A DNA stretch of 64,000 bases, taken from contig CAXBLA010000003.1 in the NCBI GenBank assembly GCA_963976625.1, positions 62,001 through 126,000 on the forward strand, given 5' to 3'. Shown in pieces: positions 8,776 through 17,311 of the stretch. The number at the start of each line of letters is the position of its first letter. The stretch's first letter is position 1. The translations under genes and the position numbers were made by a program. The stretch comes from UBA1924 sp963976625. GTDB taxonomy: Bacteria; Planctomycetota; Phycisphaerae; Phycisphaerales; UBA1924. The notes beneath the pieces are model-generated. The model made no database searches, was not told the DNA's origin, and saw nothing but the letters and a program-made list of their open reading frames with translations.

Positions 8776-9708
8776 ATGAGCCTATCGCCCACAAACCCAA
8801 GCAACGCCAGCACTTCGCCCGCCGCCGCCGGCGATCCAAACACCGCGCCCATCACGCTCAAAACCATTAAACGGATGAAGCGTCAGGACGAGCCCTTCGC
8901 GTGCCTTGCCTGCTACGACGCCACCAGCGCCCGCTGGCTTGAGCGCGCCGGCGTGCACCTGCTGCTCGCGGGCGACTCGGCCGCCCAAGTCATCCTCGGG
9001 CACGATCGTACCATCGACATGCCCCTCGACTTCATCGTCGAGCTCACCGCCGCCGTCAAACGCGGCGCCCCCCGCACCATGGTCATGGCCGACATGCCCT
9101 TTATGAGCTACCACAGCTCGGTCGAAACTGCGATGCTCAACGCCGCCCGGTTCATGACCCAGGGCAAAGCCGACATCATCAAGCTCGAAGTCGACGAGAC
9201 CTTCGCCCCCTTGGTCGATCGCATGACCCGCGCCGGGATCCCGATCTGTGCGCACATCGGGTGTCGCCCGCAGACCAGCTCGCTCACCGGCGGGCCGATG
9301 GCCGCCGGGCGCACCGCCGCCCTCCTCGACCAGATTGTCCGCGACGCGATCGCCCTCGAGAACGCCGGCGCCGTCATGCTGCTGATCGAAGCCGTGCCCG
9401 AAGAAGTGACCAAAGCAGTGATGGCCAGCGTCAGCGTCCCCGTCATCGGCATCGGCGCGGGCACCGCCTGCGACGGGCAGATCCTGGTCGTCAACGACCT
9501 CGTCGGGCTCACCGACGAGCCCCCAAGATTCGCGCAAGCCCTTGACACCTTCGGACTTCGGCTCAAAGAAGCCGGGCAGCAGTGGGTCGCTCGCGTCCGC
9601 GATCGATCCATCGGCGGCCAAGCCTACTCCATGCGTCCGGGCGAAGCTGAAAAACTCGATGGCCACACCCAATCGATTCAGGACGCCGACCCATCAAAGA
9701 GCCGATAG
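8776..9708 (+). CDS. panB: 3-methyl-2-oxobutanoate hydroxymethyltransferase
   Basis: First committed enzyme of pantothenate (CoA) synthesis: transfers a hydroxymethyl group from methylene-tetrahydrofolate to 2-oxoisovalerate to make ketopantoate. At 310 residues it is longer than the usual ~265, with a Ser/Ala/Pro-rich N-terminal extension of ~25 residues. Metal-binding positions are visible as LLAGDSAAQVILGHDRT (Asp) and MADMPFMSY (Asp); then IIKLEVDE (Lys and Glu), HIGCRPQ, LLIEAVPEEV (catalytic Glu), and VIGIGAGTACDGQILVVNDLVGL. It is divergent from common PanB (GDSLGMVVLG became GDSAAQVILG) but keeps the key residues. Transcribed away from the oxidase gene. Confidence 0.92.
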   Translation: MSLSPTNPSNASTSPAAAGDPNTAPITLKTIKRMKRQDEPFACLACYDATSARWLERAGVHLLLAGDSAAQVILGHDRTIDMPLDFIVELTAAVKRGAPRTMVMADMPFMSYHSSVETAMLNAARFMTQGKADIIKLEVDETFAPLVDRMTRAGIPICAHIGCRPQTSSLTGGPMAAGRTAALLDQIVRDAIALENAGAVMLLIEAVPEEVTKAVMASVSVPVIGIGAGTACDGQILVVNDLVGLTDEPPRFAQALDTFGLRLKEAGQQWVARVRDRSIGGQAYSMRPGEAEKLDGHTQSIQDADPSKSR

Positions 9709-9757
9709 AAACCGGGCTGTACTCCGCGTGTACAGCGAATCACGAGAGAGGTTGGCG

Positions 9758-11185
9758 ATGAGAAAGTTTGTATCCTACGGCCCGGCCTTCGTGGTGCTCA
9801 TCTGCGTGCTCGTGAGCCTCTTCGTCGTGCCCGCCCAGATCGAACGCTACGCCTACGCCCAGCAGCTCGCCAAGATCTCCCTCGCCCGCACCGTGCTCGC
9901 AGAGGACGATATCCTCCTGCGGATCGATCGCGCCACATCGTCGATCGCCGACATCACCGAACCCAGCGTCGTCCACATCGAGACCCAATCGCCCCAAGGC
10001 TCGGATCGTGTATCCGCAGCCGGCTACCTGACCGGGGCCGGATGGGTCTACGACAACACCGGGCATGTCATCACCAACGCCCATGTCGTCAAGACCGCCA
10101 AGCATGTCTCGATCGAGTTCTTCGACGGGCGCGTCGTCGACGGCGAGGTCATCGGGATGGACGCCTACACCGACATCGCTGTCATCCGCGCCGATCCAAG
10201 TTCGAGCTATTTCTCGGCCCGACGCGCCACCGATCGGCTCCCGAGAATCGGCGAGCAGGTCTACGCCTTTGGATCCCCATTCGGGTTCAAGTTCTCGATG
10301 TCCGAGGGCATTATCTCCGGGCTCGGACGCGAAGCCGCGGGCTCCAATGTCCCCGGCGGCTACACCAACTACATCCAGACCGACGCCGCGGTGAACCCGG
10401 GCAACTCGGGCGGGCCGCTGATCAACTCCGACGGCCATGTCATCGGGATGAATGTCGCCATCGCCACCGCTAAATCAGTGGGGGAGTCGCCCGAAGACTC
10501 TGGCAGCGACAGCGCCGGCATCTCCTTCGCCATCCCCCTGGGCACCATCGAGCCCATCGTCGATCAGATCATCAAGTACGGCCAGGTCTCGCGCGGCTAC
10601 CTCGGCATCGGGTACAACCCCCGCCCGGGAGAACGCGTGAACATCGCCCTCAACGACGGCACCACGCTCACCGGCATCCAGGTCACCAGCGTCGAACCCA
10701 ACGGCCCGTCTGATCTCGGCGGTTTACTCGTCGATGATGTGATCGTGGGCATCCAGGGCTCGCCGATCATCAACGCCGAATCGCTCTCTTCACTGATCAG
10801 TTCATCCCGCTCAGGCGACACCATCGAGGTCCGTGTGATGCGCGCCGAGCAGTTCCGGGATGTTCAGATCACGCTCGGCAAGATGAAGAACGAAGTCCTC
10901 GCCCAGCGTATCCGCGAGCCGATCATGGTCCAGCTCGGCATGTCCTTCGGGGCCGTCGCCGAGGGCGTCCGCGTCCAAACACTGTGGGCGGGCATGCCCG
11001 GAGCATCCGCGGGCTTCCAGCAGGGCGATGTCGTCCTCACCGTCAACGGCAAGCCCTACGACGACTACTACCATTTCTTCGTGCTCATCGCCGACGAGGG
11101 CATCCTCATGGGCCACCCCATCGAGTTCGCCGTCCGCGGCATCGACGGCCAAGTCCGCACCATCGAACTCCTGCTCAAATGGTAA
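9758..11185 (+). CDS. HtrA/DegP-like membrane-anchored serine protease with two PDZ domains
   Basis: 475 residues. An N-terminal hydrophobic segment (FVVLICVLVSLFVVPA) acts as anchor or signal, placing the protein in the periplasm. The trypsin-like domain shows the triad: His in ITNAHVVKTAKH (~residue 109), Asp in DAYTDIAVI (~138), Ser in VNPGNSGGPLINS (~217). Two PDZ-like domains follow (RGYLGIGYNP...LLVDDVIVGIQGSPI and VQTLWAGMPGASAGFQQGDVVLTVNGKP, read in parts). Expected role: protein quality control in the cell envelope. The start at 9758 is set by GAGAGAGG 6 bp upstream; an in-frame start at 9542 would overlap panB. Its TAA overlaps the murD ATG (ATGGTAA), so the two are translationally coupled. 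Confidence 0.9.
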   Translation: MRKFVSYGPAFVVLICVLVSLFVVPAQIERYAYAQQLAKISLARTVLAEDDILLRIDRATSSIADITEPSVVHIETQSPQGSDRVSAAGYLTGAGWVYDNTGHVITNAHVVKTAKHVSIEFFDGRVVDGEVIGMDAYTDIAVIRADPSSSYFSARRATDRLPRIGEQVYAFGSPFGFKFSMSEGIISGLGREAAGSNVPGGYTNYIQTDAAVNPGNSGGPLINSDGHVIGMNVAIATAKSVGESPEDSGSDSAGISFAIPLGTIEPIVDQIIKYGQVSRGYLGIGYNPRPGERVNIALNDGTTLTGIQVTSVEPNGPSDLGGLLVDDVIVGIQGSPIINAESLSSLISSSRSGDTIEVRVMRAEQFRDVQITLGKMKNEVLAQRIREPIMVQLGMSFGAVAEGVRVQTLWAGMPGASAGFQQGDVVLTVNGKPYDDYYHFFVLIADEGILMGHPIEFAVRGIDGQVRTIELLLKW

Positions 11186-12558
11186 ACGCAGAGACCCATC
11201 AAAACAGAACTCCCCAAGCGTTCAAAGACCAACGCGTGGTCGTCATGGGCTTGGGCCGATTCGGCGGCGGGCTCGGCATCACTCGATGGCTTGCCGAGTC
11301 CGGGGCAACAGTCCTCGTCACGGATCCCGCCGACAAAGAAATCCTCGCTTCAAGCATTGCCCAGCTCAAAGACCTCATCGACGCCCAACGCGTCGAGATC
11401 GTCCATGGCAAGCACGATCCCGAACTCCTCAACAATGCCGACCTGCTCGTGGTCAATCCCGCGGTGCCCACGCCGTGGACGCACCCGTTTATCAAGTCCG
11501 CCATCGACCAAGGCATCGGCATCACCACCGAGATCGAGATCGCCTACCGCCAGCTCGATCCATCCCGAGTCGTGGCCGTCACCGGCACCGCCGGAAAAAG
11601 CACCACCAGCGCCATGATCCACCACGCGCTGAAAGCAACCGGGCATCAATCAATCCTCGCCGGCAACATCGGTGGGTCTTTGCTGACCAAGCTCAACGAA
11701 CTCACCGACGACACCCTCGTCGTCCTCGAGCTCTCCAGCGCCATGCTCCATTGGCTCTGGTCAAACTCGCAACCCGGTCTCGCAGGCCCCGCCGTCGCCT
11801 GCATCACCAACTGCACCCCCAACCACCTCGACTGGCACGGGAGCCCCGAGCACTACACCGCATCCAAGCAACTCCTCGTCAAGGCCCTCCCCAACACCGC
11901 CCGCCTCATCCTTGGCGACACCCTCGCCAGCTGGGCTCAGCTCAGCGAGTCACCAACCACGCTGATCACTCCAACCGATGCCATCTCCGGCTGCACCGTC
12001 CCCGGCCAACACAACGCCCTCAACGCCGCCATGGCTCTCGCCGCCGCGCAAGCCATCACCCAGAGCTCTGACCCGCAGCCCCTCATCGACGCCATCCGCA
12101 CCTTCCCCGGCTTGCCCCATCGCCTCAACCTCATCAACGAAGCACACGGCGTGCGCTACTACAATGATTCCAAATCCACCACGCCCCAGGCCACCTGCCT
12201 CGCGATCGAGGCACTCAGCGAGCAAGCCAAACGCAGCTCGATCCACCTCATCGCCGGCGGCTACGACAAGGGCTCGGACCTGAGCCCGATCGCCCAACTC
12301 GCCCCAGCCCTCGCCGGGCTCTACACCATCGGCGCGACTGGCAAAGTACTCGCCATCGATTCAAACGCCCATCAATGCGTCACGCTCGAAGCCGCCACCA
12401 AGCAAGCCATCAACAACACAAAGCCCGGCGACCTCGTCGTCCTCTCCCCGGGCTGCGCCTCGTGGGACCAGTTCACCAACTACGAACAACGCGGCGAGGC
12501 CTTCTCGGCGCTGGTCCAAGAACTCACAGGGGACACCGCATGCTCATCCAAGCCCTAA
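11179..12558 (+). CDS. murD: UDP-N-acetylmuramoyl-L-alanine:D-glutamate ligase
   Basis: Cytoplasmic Mur ligase that adds D-glutamate to UDP-MurNAc-L-Ala in peptidoglycan synthesis. 459 residues (usual ~440). Visible: N-terminal Rossmann segment VVVMGLGRFGGGLGITRWLAE, VVNPAVP, ATP P-loop VTGTAGKSTTSAM (~residues 135-147), ELSSAML, CITNCTPNHLDWHGS, VPGQHNALNAAMALAAA, FPGLPHRLNLI, YYNDSKSTTPQA, AGGYDKGSDLSP, LSPGCASWDQFTNYEQRGEAF. These follow MurD order. The start overlaps the htrA stop by 7 bp and the 3' end overlaps the next gene by 19 bp. No other dcw-cluster genes are beside it, which is unusual for murD. It argues for peptidoglycan in this planctomycete. Confidence 0.93.
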   Translation: MVNAETHQNRTPQAFKDQRVVVMGLGRFGGGLGITRWLAESGATVLVTDPADKEILASSIAQLKDLIDAQRVEIVHGKHDPELLNNADLLVVNPAVPTPWTHPFIKSAIDQGIGITTEIEIAYRQLDPSRVVAVTGTAGKSTTSAMIHHALKATGHQSILAGNIGGSLLTKLNELTDDTLVVLELSSAMLHWLWSNSQPGLAGPAVACITNCTPNHLDWHGSPEHYTASKQLLVKALPNTARLILGDTLASWAQLSESPTTLITPTDAISGCTVPGQHNALNAAMALAAAQAITQSSDPQPLIDAIRTFPGLPHRLNLINEAHGVRYYNDSKSTTPQATCLAIEALSEQAKRSSIHLIAGGYDKGSDLSPIAQLAPALAGLYTIGATGKVLAIDSNAHQCVTLEAATKQAINNTKPGDLVVLSPGCASWDQFTNYEQRGEAFSALVQELTGDTACSSKP

Positions 12559-13325
12559 TCGCATCCTCTGTCCTCCTGTTAGGAATCAATCCAGAATCTA
12601 CACCTGAACCTGAACCTGAACCAGAAACCCTCCACGAACTCCTCCCGGGGCTGCACATCACCAAAGGAATCGTCGAGTTCTCCGGCACCATCGCCATCGA
12701 CTGCCACCACCCCGACACCCCCGATGTCTACCTCGAGATGTTCGTCACCGCCCCCGACTCACGCGAGCACGAATCGCTGGTCGTGTCGAGCATCAAGCCC
12801 TCGAACCTCCACGCCGCACTGCTGGCCGCCGGCTTTGAGCCCGGCTCACCCCTCAAGCGAACCCGCGAAGGCACTATCACACCCGCCTCTGGCGATGCGC
12901 TCCGGATCTTCGTCTCGACCAACGATTCTGAGACTGAACAACCCGAGTTCATCCCCATCGAGTCCTGGGTGGTCAGTGACGATGCAGACAAACCGAAGCA
13001 GCTTGTCGAGTCCCCCGCGTGGACCGGGCTCGTCTTCGCCGGCTCGATCCTCAACAAGCACGGCTACAGCGCCGATCGTGGGGGCACGCTCATCTCCCTC
13101 ACATCTTTCGGCGACGAGGTCATCGCACCCACCTGGACCATCTCACACGAAGCCGACATCGACGCGCCAACATGGATCGCCAACCGCGACCAAGTCCCCA
13201 AGATCGATACCCGCGTCCGCATCCGGATCGAAGCCATAGAAGAGCCTGAATCTGTAAAACCTGAAACTCAACCCGACCCGGAATCACATCAGCCAGATCG
13301 GATCGACATCAATAGCAACCCGTGA
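12540..13325 (+). CDS. Secreted YdjY-domain protein
   Basis: 261 residues. A signal peptide (MLIQALIASSVLLLG) is followed by an EPEPEPEPE stretch and then a domain matching, from memory, the YdjY-type proteins annotated in many planctomycetes: ITKGIVEFSGTIAIDC, SREHESLVVSSIKPSNLHAALLAAG (read in parts), EPGSPLKR, TPASGDALRIFV, ESWVV, WTGLVFAGS, GGTLISLTSFGDEV. Function in the family is unknown. The start ATG lies inside the last codons of murD (19-bp overlap in another frame), so it is probably translated by coupling. Its last 42 bp overlap the convergent priA 3' end, and both coding frames look genuine there. Confidence 0.8.
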   Translation: MLIQALIASSVLLLGINPESTPEPEPEPETLHELLPGLHITKGIVEFSGTIAIDCHHPDTPDVYLEMFVTAPDSREHESLVVSSIKPSNLHAALLAAGFEPGSPLKRTREGTITPASGDALRIFVSTNDSETEQPEFIPIESWVVSDDADKPKQLVESPAWTGLVFAGSILNKHGYSADRGGTLISLTSFGDEVIAPTWTISHEADIDAPTWIANRDQVPKIDTRVRIRIEAIEEPESVKPETQPDPESHQPDRIDINSNP

Positions 13326-15662
13326 ATCACTCTTGAGCAATCCCTGCTCGCGCAAATGCGCCATCGCGTCCTGCATCGGCTTGGGCGAAGCACAAGTCAG
13401 CTCGATCCCCCAGCGATAATGATTCGCGATCCGCGTGATCGAGCACGCCATCGGGCCGACCACCATCATCCGTTGATCGCCCACCTCACGCAGCAGCTCG
13501 GCGATCGATAACGCGTGGGCATGCCCGCGCTCGTAGTGCTCATCGCGCACCACGATCCGCACCATCCGACAAGCCGGGGGCAGGTTGGCCATACGGCGCA
13601 TGTTCAGTTCGTCGTTGGCAAACCCCGCGTAGTCGTGCTTGGCCGCCCGGGTGATGGCCGACGAACCCGGGTTCATCGTCTGCACGATCACCTTGCCCGG
13701 CAGCTCCCCGCGCCCGGCCCGCCCGGCGACCTGCGACACCAGTTGATAGGTCCGTTCCTCTGCCCGAAAATCCGGCAGGTACAACGCCGTATCCGCGCTC
13801 AGCACCCCGACCAACGACACATTGGGAAAGTCCAACCCCTTCGAGATCATCTGCGTGCCCAGCAGCAGCTTAAGCTTTCCCGAAGCAAACCGATCGAGCA
13901 CATCGAAGTAGTCTCTGGGGTGCTTCATGGTGTCCGCGTCGACGCGCTCGAAGGTCTCGCCGAGCACCAGCCCCAGCGATTCGCCGAACCGATCCTGCAC
14001 CTCGTCCTCGACCTGCTGCGTCCCGATCCCCAGCTCGATCACCGGCTTGCCCGTCATCGGGCACTGCTTAGGGATTAGCTGCTCGCTCTGGCAATGATGG
14101 CACCGCACAAACCGCCGACCGCCCTGGCTGCGTACGCACCCGCGATGAACAACCATGGTCGAATCGCACTGATCGCACTCGAGCTTCCACCCGCACTTCT
14201 TGTCCGTGCTCACGACGACTGACGCGAACCCACGCCGATTGAGCATCAGGATCGCCTGCCCGCCGCCTTTGATCGCCTTGGTCAGCTCGCCGCCCAGTGT
14301 CCGACCGATGGACAAATCCCGCTTGGAACTCGATCCCGTCGTGCTCGGCGCCTTGACCCGCTCTTCGTCCAAGGCCATATTCACGATCTGCACCTTGGGC
14401 ATCGTCCCAGCACCCACACGATTCGGCATGGACCAGAGCCTGTACCGACCCGCCCGCGCATTGGCCCAGCTCTCCAATGACGGCGTCGCCGACCCAAGAA
14501 CAACGGGGCACCCCTCGACCTGCCCACGCTTGACGGCCGCATCGCGGGCGCTATACCGCGGGAGCTGGTCCTGCTTGTACGACCCGTCGTGCTCCTCGTC
14601 CACGATAATGATCCCGGTGTCCGTCAGCGGCGCGAAGACCGCGGATCGCGCCCCAACGACGACGCGGGCATCGCCGCTGGCCGCCGCGGCCCATTGCTGA
14701 TTGCGTGTGGATTTCGTCAACCCAGAGTGCAACACCGCCACCCCCGCCGACTCGAAGCACTTGACAAACCGCCCAGCCGTCTGAGGCGTCAGCGCGATCT
14801 CGGGCACCAGCACAATCGCCCGCTTGCCCGCCGCCAGCACCCGCTCGATGAGCTTGATATACACCTCCGTCTTGCCCGAGCCCGTCACCCCGTGGAGCAG
14901 ATGGGGAGCGAACGAGCCCATCGTCGCCGAGATCCCATCGACCACCGCGGCCTGATCGCTGGTGAGCCGATGCGTGCCCGAATCACCCGCGTCGAGCAAA
15001 TCAAACAACTTGGGCGCCACGATCGTCTCGACCTCCACGCGTTGGAGCAAACCCGCATCAATGAGCTTGTTGATCGCCGCGACTGATTTGTGCTCGATCC
15101 GCCCCGCAAGCAGCTTGGCATCGATCGGGAAGCTCGACGCATCGAGCGAACTCACCTTGCCCCACGCATCCCGAGCCTTGGGCGTCAACCCCTTGAGCAG
15201 CTCATCGCTTGGATCAAGCCCGCCCAGCCCGACGAGCTTGCGCATCTTCCGCCCCGTCTGGGCCTTGACGGCCGCCGGGATAATCGACGCGAACACCATC
15301 CCCAGCGGGCACATGTAATAAGTCGACATCCACTGCCCAAGCTCGATGAGCGCCGGGGGCAGCACCGTGCTCGTCGTCCCCAGGATCGCTTTGACCTTCC
15401 GGGGATCAAACCCGTCGAGCAGTTCCTTGCTCCCTGTCTCGATCACGATCCCGCCCGTGGCCGTATTCCCTCGCCCGACAGGTACCGACACCCGCTGCCC
15501 GACGCACACATCGCTATTGGTGTCCGCTGGCACCCGGTAGGTCAGCCCGCCCATCCGATCGAGCCCCCGCTCGATCGCCACGCGCGCATAGACCGCGTCC
15601 TCCAGCTCCGAATTCAACGGATTCTGCTCGACCGGCTCTTCATGGTGAGGAAACAACTCCAT
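13284..15662 (-). CDS. priA: Primosomal protein N' (replication restart helicase) with incomplete zinc module
   Basis: 792 residues; PriA loads the replicative helicase at stalled forks. Helicase motifs: Walker A HGVTGSGKTEVY, VPEIALTPQ, HSGLTKSTRNQQW, VVVGARSAVFAPL, DEEHDGSYKQD, RYSARDAAVKR, GSATPSLES, MLNRRGFA, LGTQMISKGLDFPNVSLVGV, QVAGRAGRGELPGKVIVQT. The zinc region reads DKKCGWKLECDQCD...RCHHCQSEQLIPKQCPMTG. Canonical PriA has eight Cys in four CxxC pairs; here the first Cys of pair 1 is Asp and the second Cys of pair 4 is Thr. The start at 15662 (MELFPHHEEP) leaves 21 bp to the divergent carA ATG, so an upstream in-frame start is unlikely. Confidence 0.93.
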   Translation of the reverse strand: MELFPHHEEPVEQNPLNSELEDAVYARVAIERGLDRMGGLTYRVPADTNSDVCVGQRVSVPVGRGNTATGGIVIETGSKELLDGFDPRKVKAILGTTSTVLPPALIELGQWMSTYYMCPLGMVFASIIPAAVKAQTGRKMRKLVGLGGLDPSDELLKGLTPKARDAWGKVSSLDASSFPIDAKLLAGRIEHKSVAAINKLIDAGLLQRVEVETIVAPKLFDLLDAGDSGTHRLTSDQAAVVDGISATMGSFAPHLLHGVTGSGKTEVYIKLIERVLAAGKRAIVLVPEIALTPQTAGRFVKCFESAGVAVLHSGLTKSTRNQQWAAAASGDARVVVGARSAVFAPLTDTGIIIVDEEHDGSYKQDQLPRYSARDAAVKRGQVEGCPVVLGSATPSLESWANARAGRYRLWSMPNRVGAGTMPKVQIVNMALDEERVKAPSTTGSSSKRDLSIGRTLGGELTKAIKGGGQAILMLNRRGFASVVVSTDKKCGWKLECDQCDSTMVVHRGCVRSQGGRRFVRCHHCQSEQLIPKQCPMTGKPVIELGIGTQQVEDEVQDRFGESLGLVLGETFERVDADTMKHPRDYFDVLDRFASGKLKLLLGTQMISKGLDFPNVSLVGVLSADTALYLPDFRAEERTYQLVSQVAGRAGRGELPGKVIVQTMNPGSSAITRAAKHDYAGFANDELNMRRMANLPPACRMVRIVVRDEHYERGHAHALSIAELLREVGDQRMMVVGPMACSITRIANHYRWGIELTCASPKPMQDAMAHLREQGLLKSDSRVAIDVDPIWLM

Positions 15663-15683
15663 CGCAGATATACACTGTAAACC

Positions 15684-16880
15684 ATGATGAGCACACAAAG
15701 CCAATCGTCCGCGGTCCGACTTGCGCTTTCTTCGGGCACCGTCTTCACAGGGCGTGGATTCGGGGCCACCGGGCAAGGACTCGTCCTCACCGGCGAGGTC
15801 GTCTTCAACACCGCCATGTGCGGCTACCAAGAATCCCTCACCGACCCGTCCTACATGGGGCAGATCCTCGTCCAGACCCAGCCCATGATCGGCAACACCG
15901 GCGTCAACCCCGACGACACCGAGTCCCGCAAGGTCCAAGTCGCCGGCTTCGCCATCCACGAGTACACCCAACACTGGTCCAACTACCGCGCCGACCAATC
16001 ACTCGATCAGTACCTCGAAGAAGCCGGGGTCCTGGGCATCGCCGAGATCGACACCCGCGCCCTGACCAAATCCCTCCGTTCCGGCGGCACCGTCCAAGGC
16101 GTGCTCACCGACCGCGCCGAGCTCTCGGACACCGAACTCGTCGAGATGGCCAAGCAAGTCGAATCCATGGCCGGCCAGAACCTCGCCAAGGCCGCCGGGT
16201 GCGAAACATCCACCACATGGACCGATGATCTCGGCGAGTGGGGGGGCGACGCGACCGATGTCACCCATGATGCCTCCAACCCGACCGTCCTGCTGATGGA
16301 TTTCGGGCTCAAGTCCAATATCGCCCGCAACTTAGCCGCCGTGGGCTGCAGCGTCGAGATCATCCCCCAGTCAACCACCGCCGACGAGATTAAAGCCCGG
16401 ATCAGCTCAGGATCCGCCCAGGGGCTCTTCCTCTCCAATGGGCCCGGCGACCCGGACGCCGTCAAACAAGCCGTGGCCATGCTCAAAAAGCTCCTTACAG
16501 ATGATGCCGCCGCCAACTTCCCCATCTTCGGCATCTGCCTGGGGCACCAGCTCTTATCGCTCGCGATCGGCGCAACCACCTATAAGCTCCCCTTCGGGCA
16601 TCGCGGCGCCAACCACCCGGTCCACGACCTCGAAAACAACCGCATCCAGATCACCAGCCAAAACCACGGCTTCGCCGTCGACGAAGCCTCGATCCTCGAA
16701 GCCGGGGGGGTGATCACCCATGTTCATCTCAATGATGGGACCGTTGCCGGGTTCAGGCACGCGACCCGCCCGGTGGCGAGTGTACAATTTCACCCAGAAT
16801 CTTCACCCGGACCGCACGACGCCTCGGCCTTCTTCTCCGATTTCCGAAATCGTATAAAAACATGCGAGATTCGGTGTTAA
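15684..16880 (+). CDS. carA: Carbamoyl-phosphate synthase small (glutaminase) subunit
   Basis: 398 residues. Hydrolyses glutamine and passes ammonia to CarB for pyrimidine and arginine synthesis. Visible: SGTVFTGRGFGATG, GEVVFNTAMCGYQESLTDPSYMGQIL (read in parts), DTRALTKSLRSGGTVQGVL, then the class I amidotransferase domain with LLMDFGLKSNIARNL, SNGPGDPDAV, the catalytic Cys in FGICLGHQLLSLAIGA and the His/Glu pair in VQFHPESSPGPHDA. A box TACACT ends 7 bp before the ATG and there is no obvious Shine-Dalgarno, so it may be leaderless. carB is not in the window. The divergent starts of carA and priA are 21 bp apart, forcing the promoters into each other's genes. Confidence 0.95.
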   Translation: MMSTQSQSSAVRLALSSGTVFTGRGFGATGQGLVLTGEVVFNTAMCGYQESLTDPSYMGQILVQTQPMIGNTGVNPDDTESRKVQVAGFAIHEYTQHWSNYRADQSLDQYLEEAGVLGIAEIDTRALTKSLRSGGTVQGVLTDRAELSDTELVEMAKQVESMAGQNLAKAAGCETSTTWTDDLGEWGGDATDVTHDASNPTVLLMDFGLKSNIARNLAAVGCSVEIIPQSTTADEIKARISSGSAQGLFLSNGPGDPDAVKQAVAMLKKLLTDDAAANFPIFGICLGHQLLSLAIGATTYKLPFGHRGANHPVHDLENNRIQITSQNHGFAVDEASILEAGGVITHVHLNDGTVAGFRHATRPVASVQFHPESSPGPHDASAFFSDFRNRIKTCEIRC

Positions 16881-17311
16881 GGCACCCGTTCGGGTTATCA
16901 GACCGATCCTCAGAACGAAATTCCCCACGCAATCACGGTTTTTCCAAGCTCTGAAATGGAAAATCTGAGCAGATTCCGCCAATATGGGCTTGCATGCGTT
17001 CGGGGATGCGGTATATTCGTATATGATCCGTAGTGATACGGTATGCGCCGATCCGGTCGGCCAAGCCTCTCCGTGGGGGAGAGTGCCGCAAGGCTTTGCA
17101 TTTGATCTCACTGATTCTTCCCAGAATCAAATCAGATGTGGATCCTCAGGGGAGAGAGAACCTTGACGCGGTACAGATTTATGTTCGATGGCTTTGTGAG
17201 TTTGTACTCATCAAGTCTCATTTTGTTCGTTTCTTGATGCCTCTTCATGGCATCAATAGTCGAGTTGTGGTTTTTTAACTGTTCAGTCTAACAAAAAAGA
17301 GGAGCTTTTCC
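16881..17311. other. Intergenic region upstream of first dockerin-like-tagged gene
   Basis: About 430 bp, lower in GC than its surroundings. I see no convincing ORF (short frames on both strands lack a ribosome site and coding bias), no tRNA and no clear hairpin terminator for carA. AGAGGAG at ~17295 is the ribosome site for the following gene. The promoter is probably here, but no clean -35/-10 pair is visible. Confidence 0.5.
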
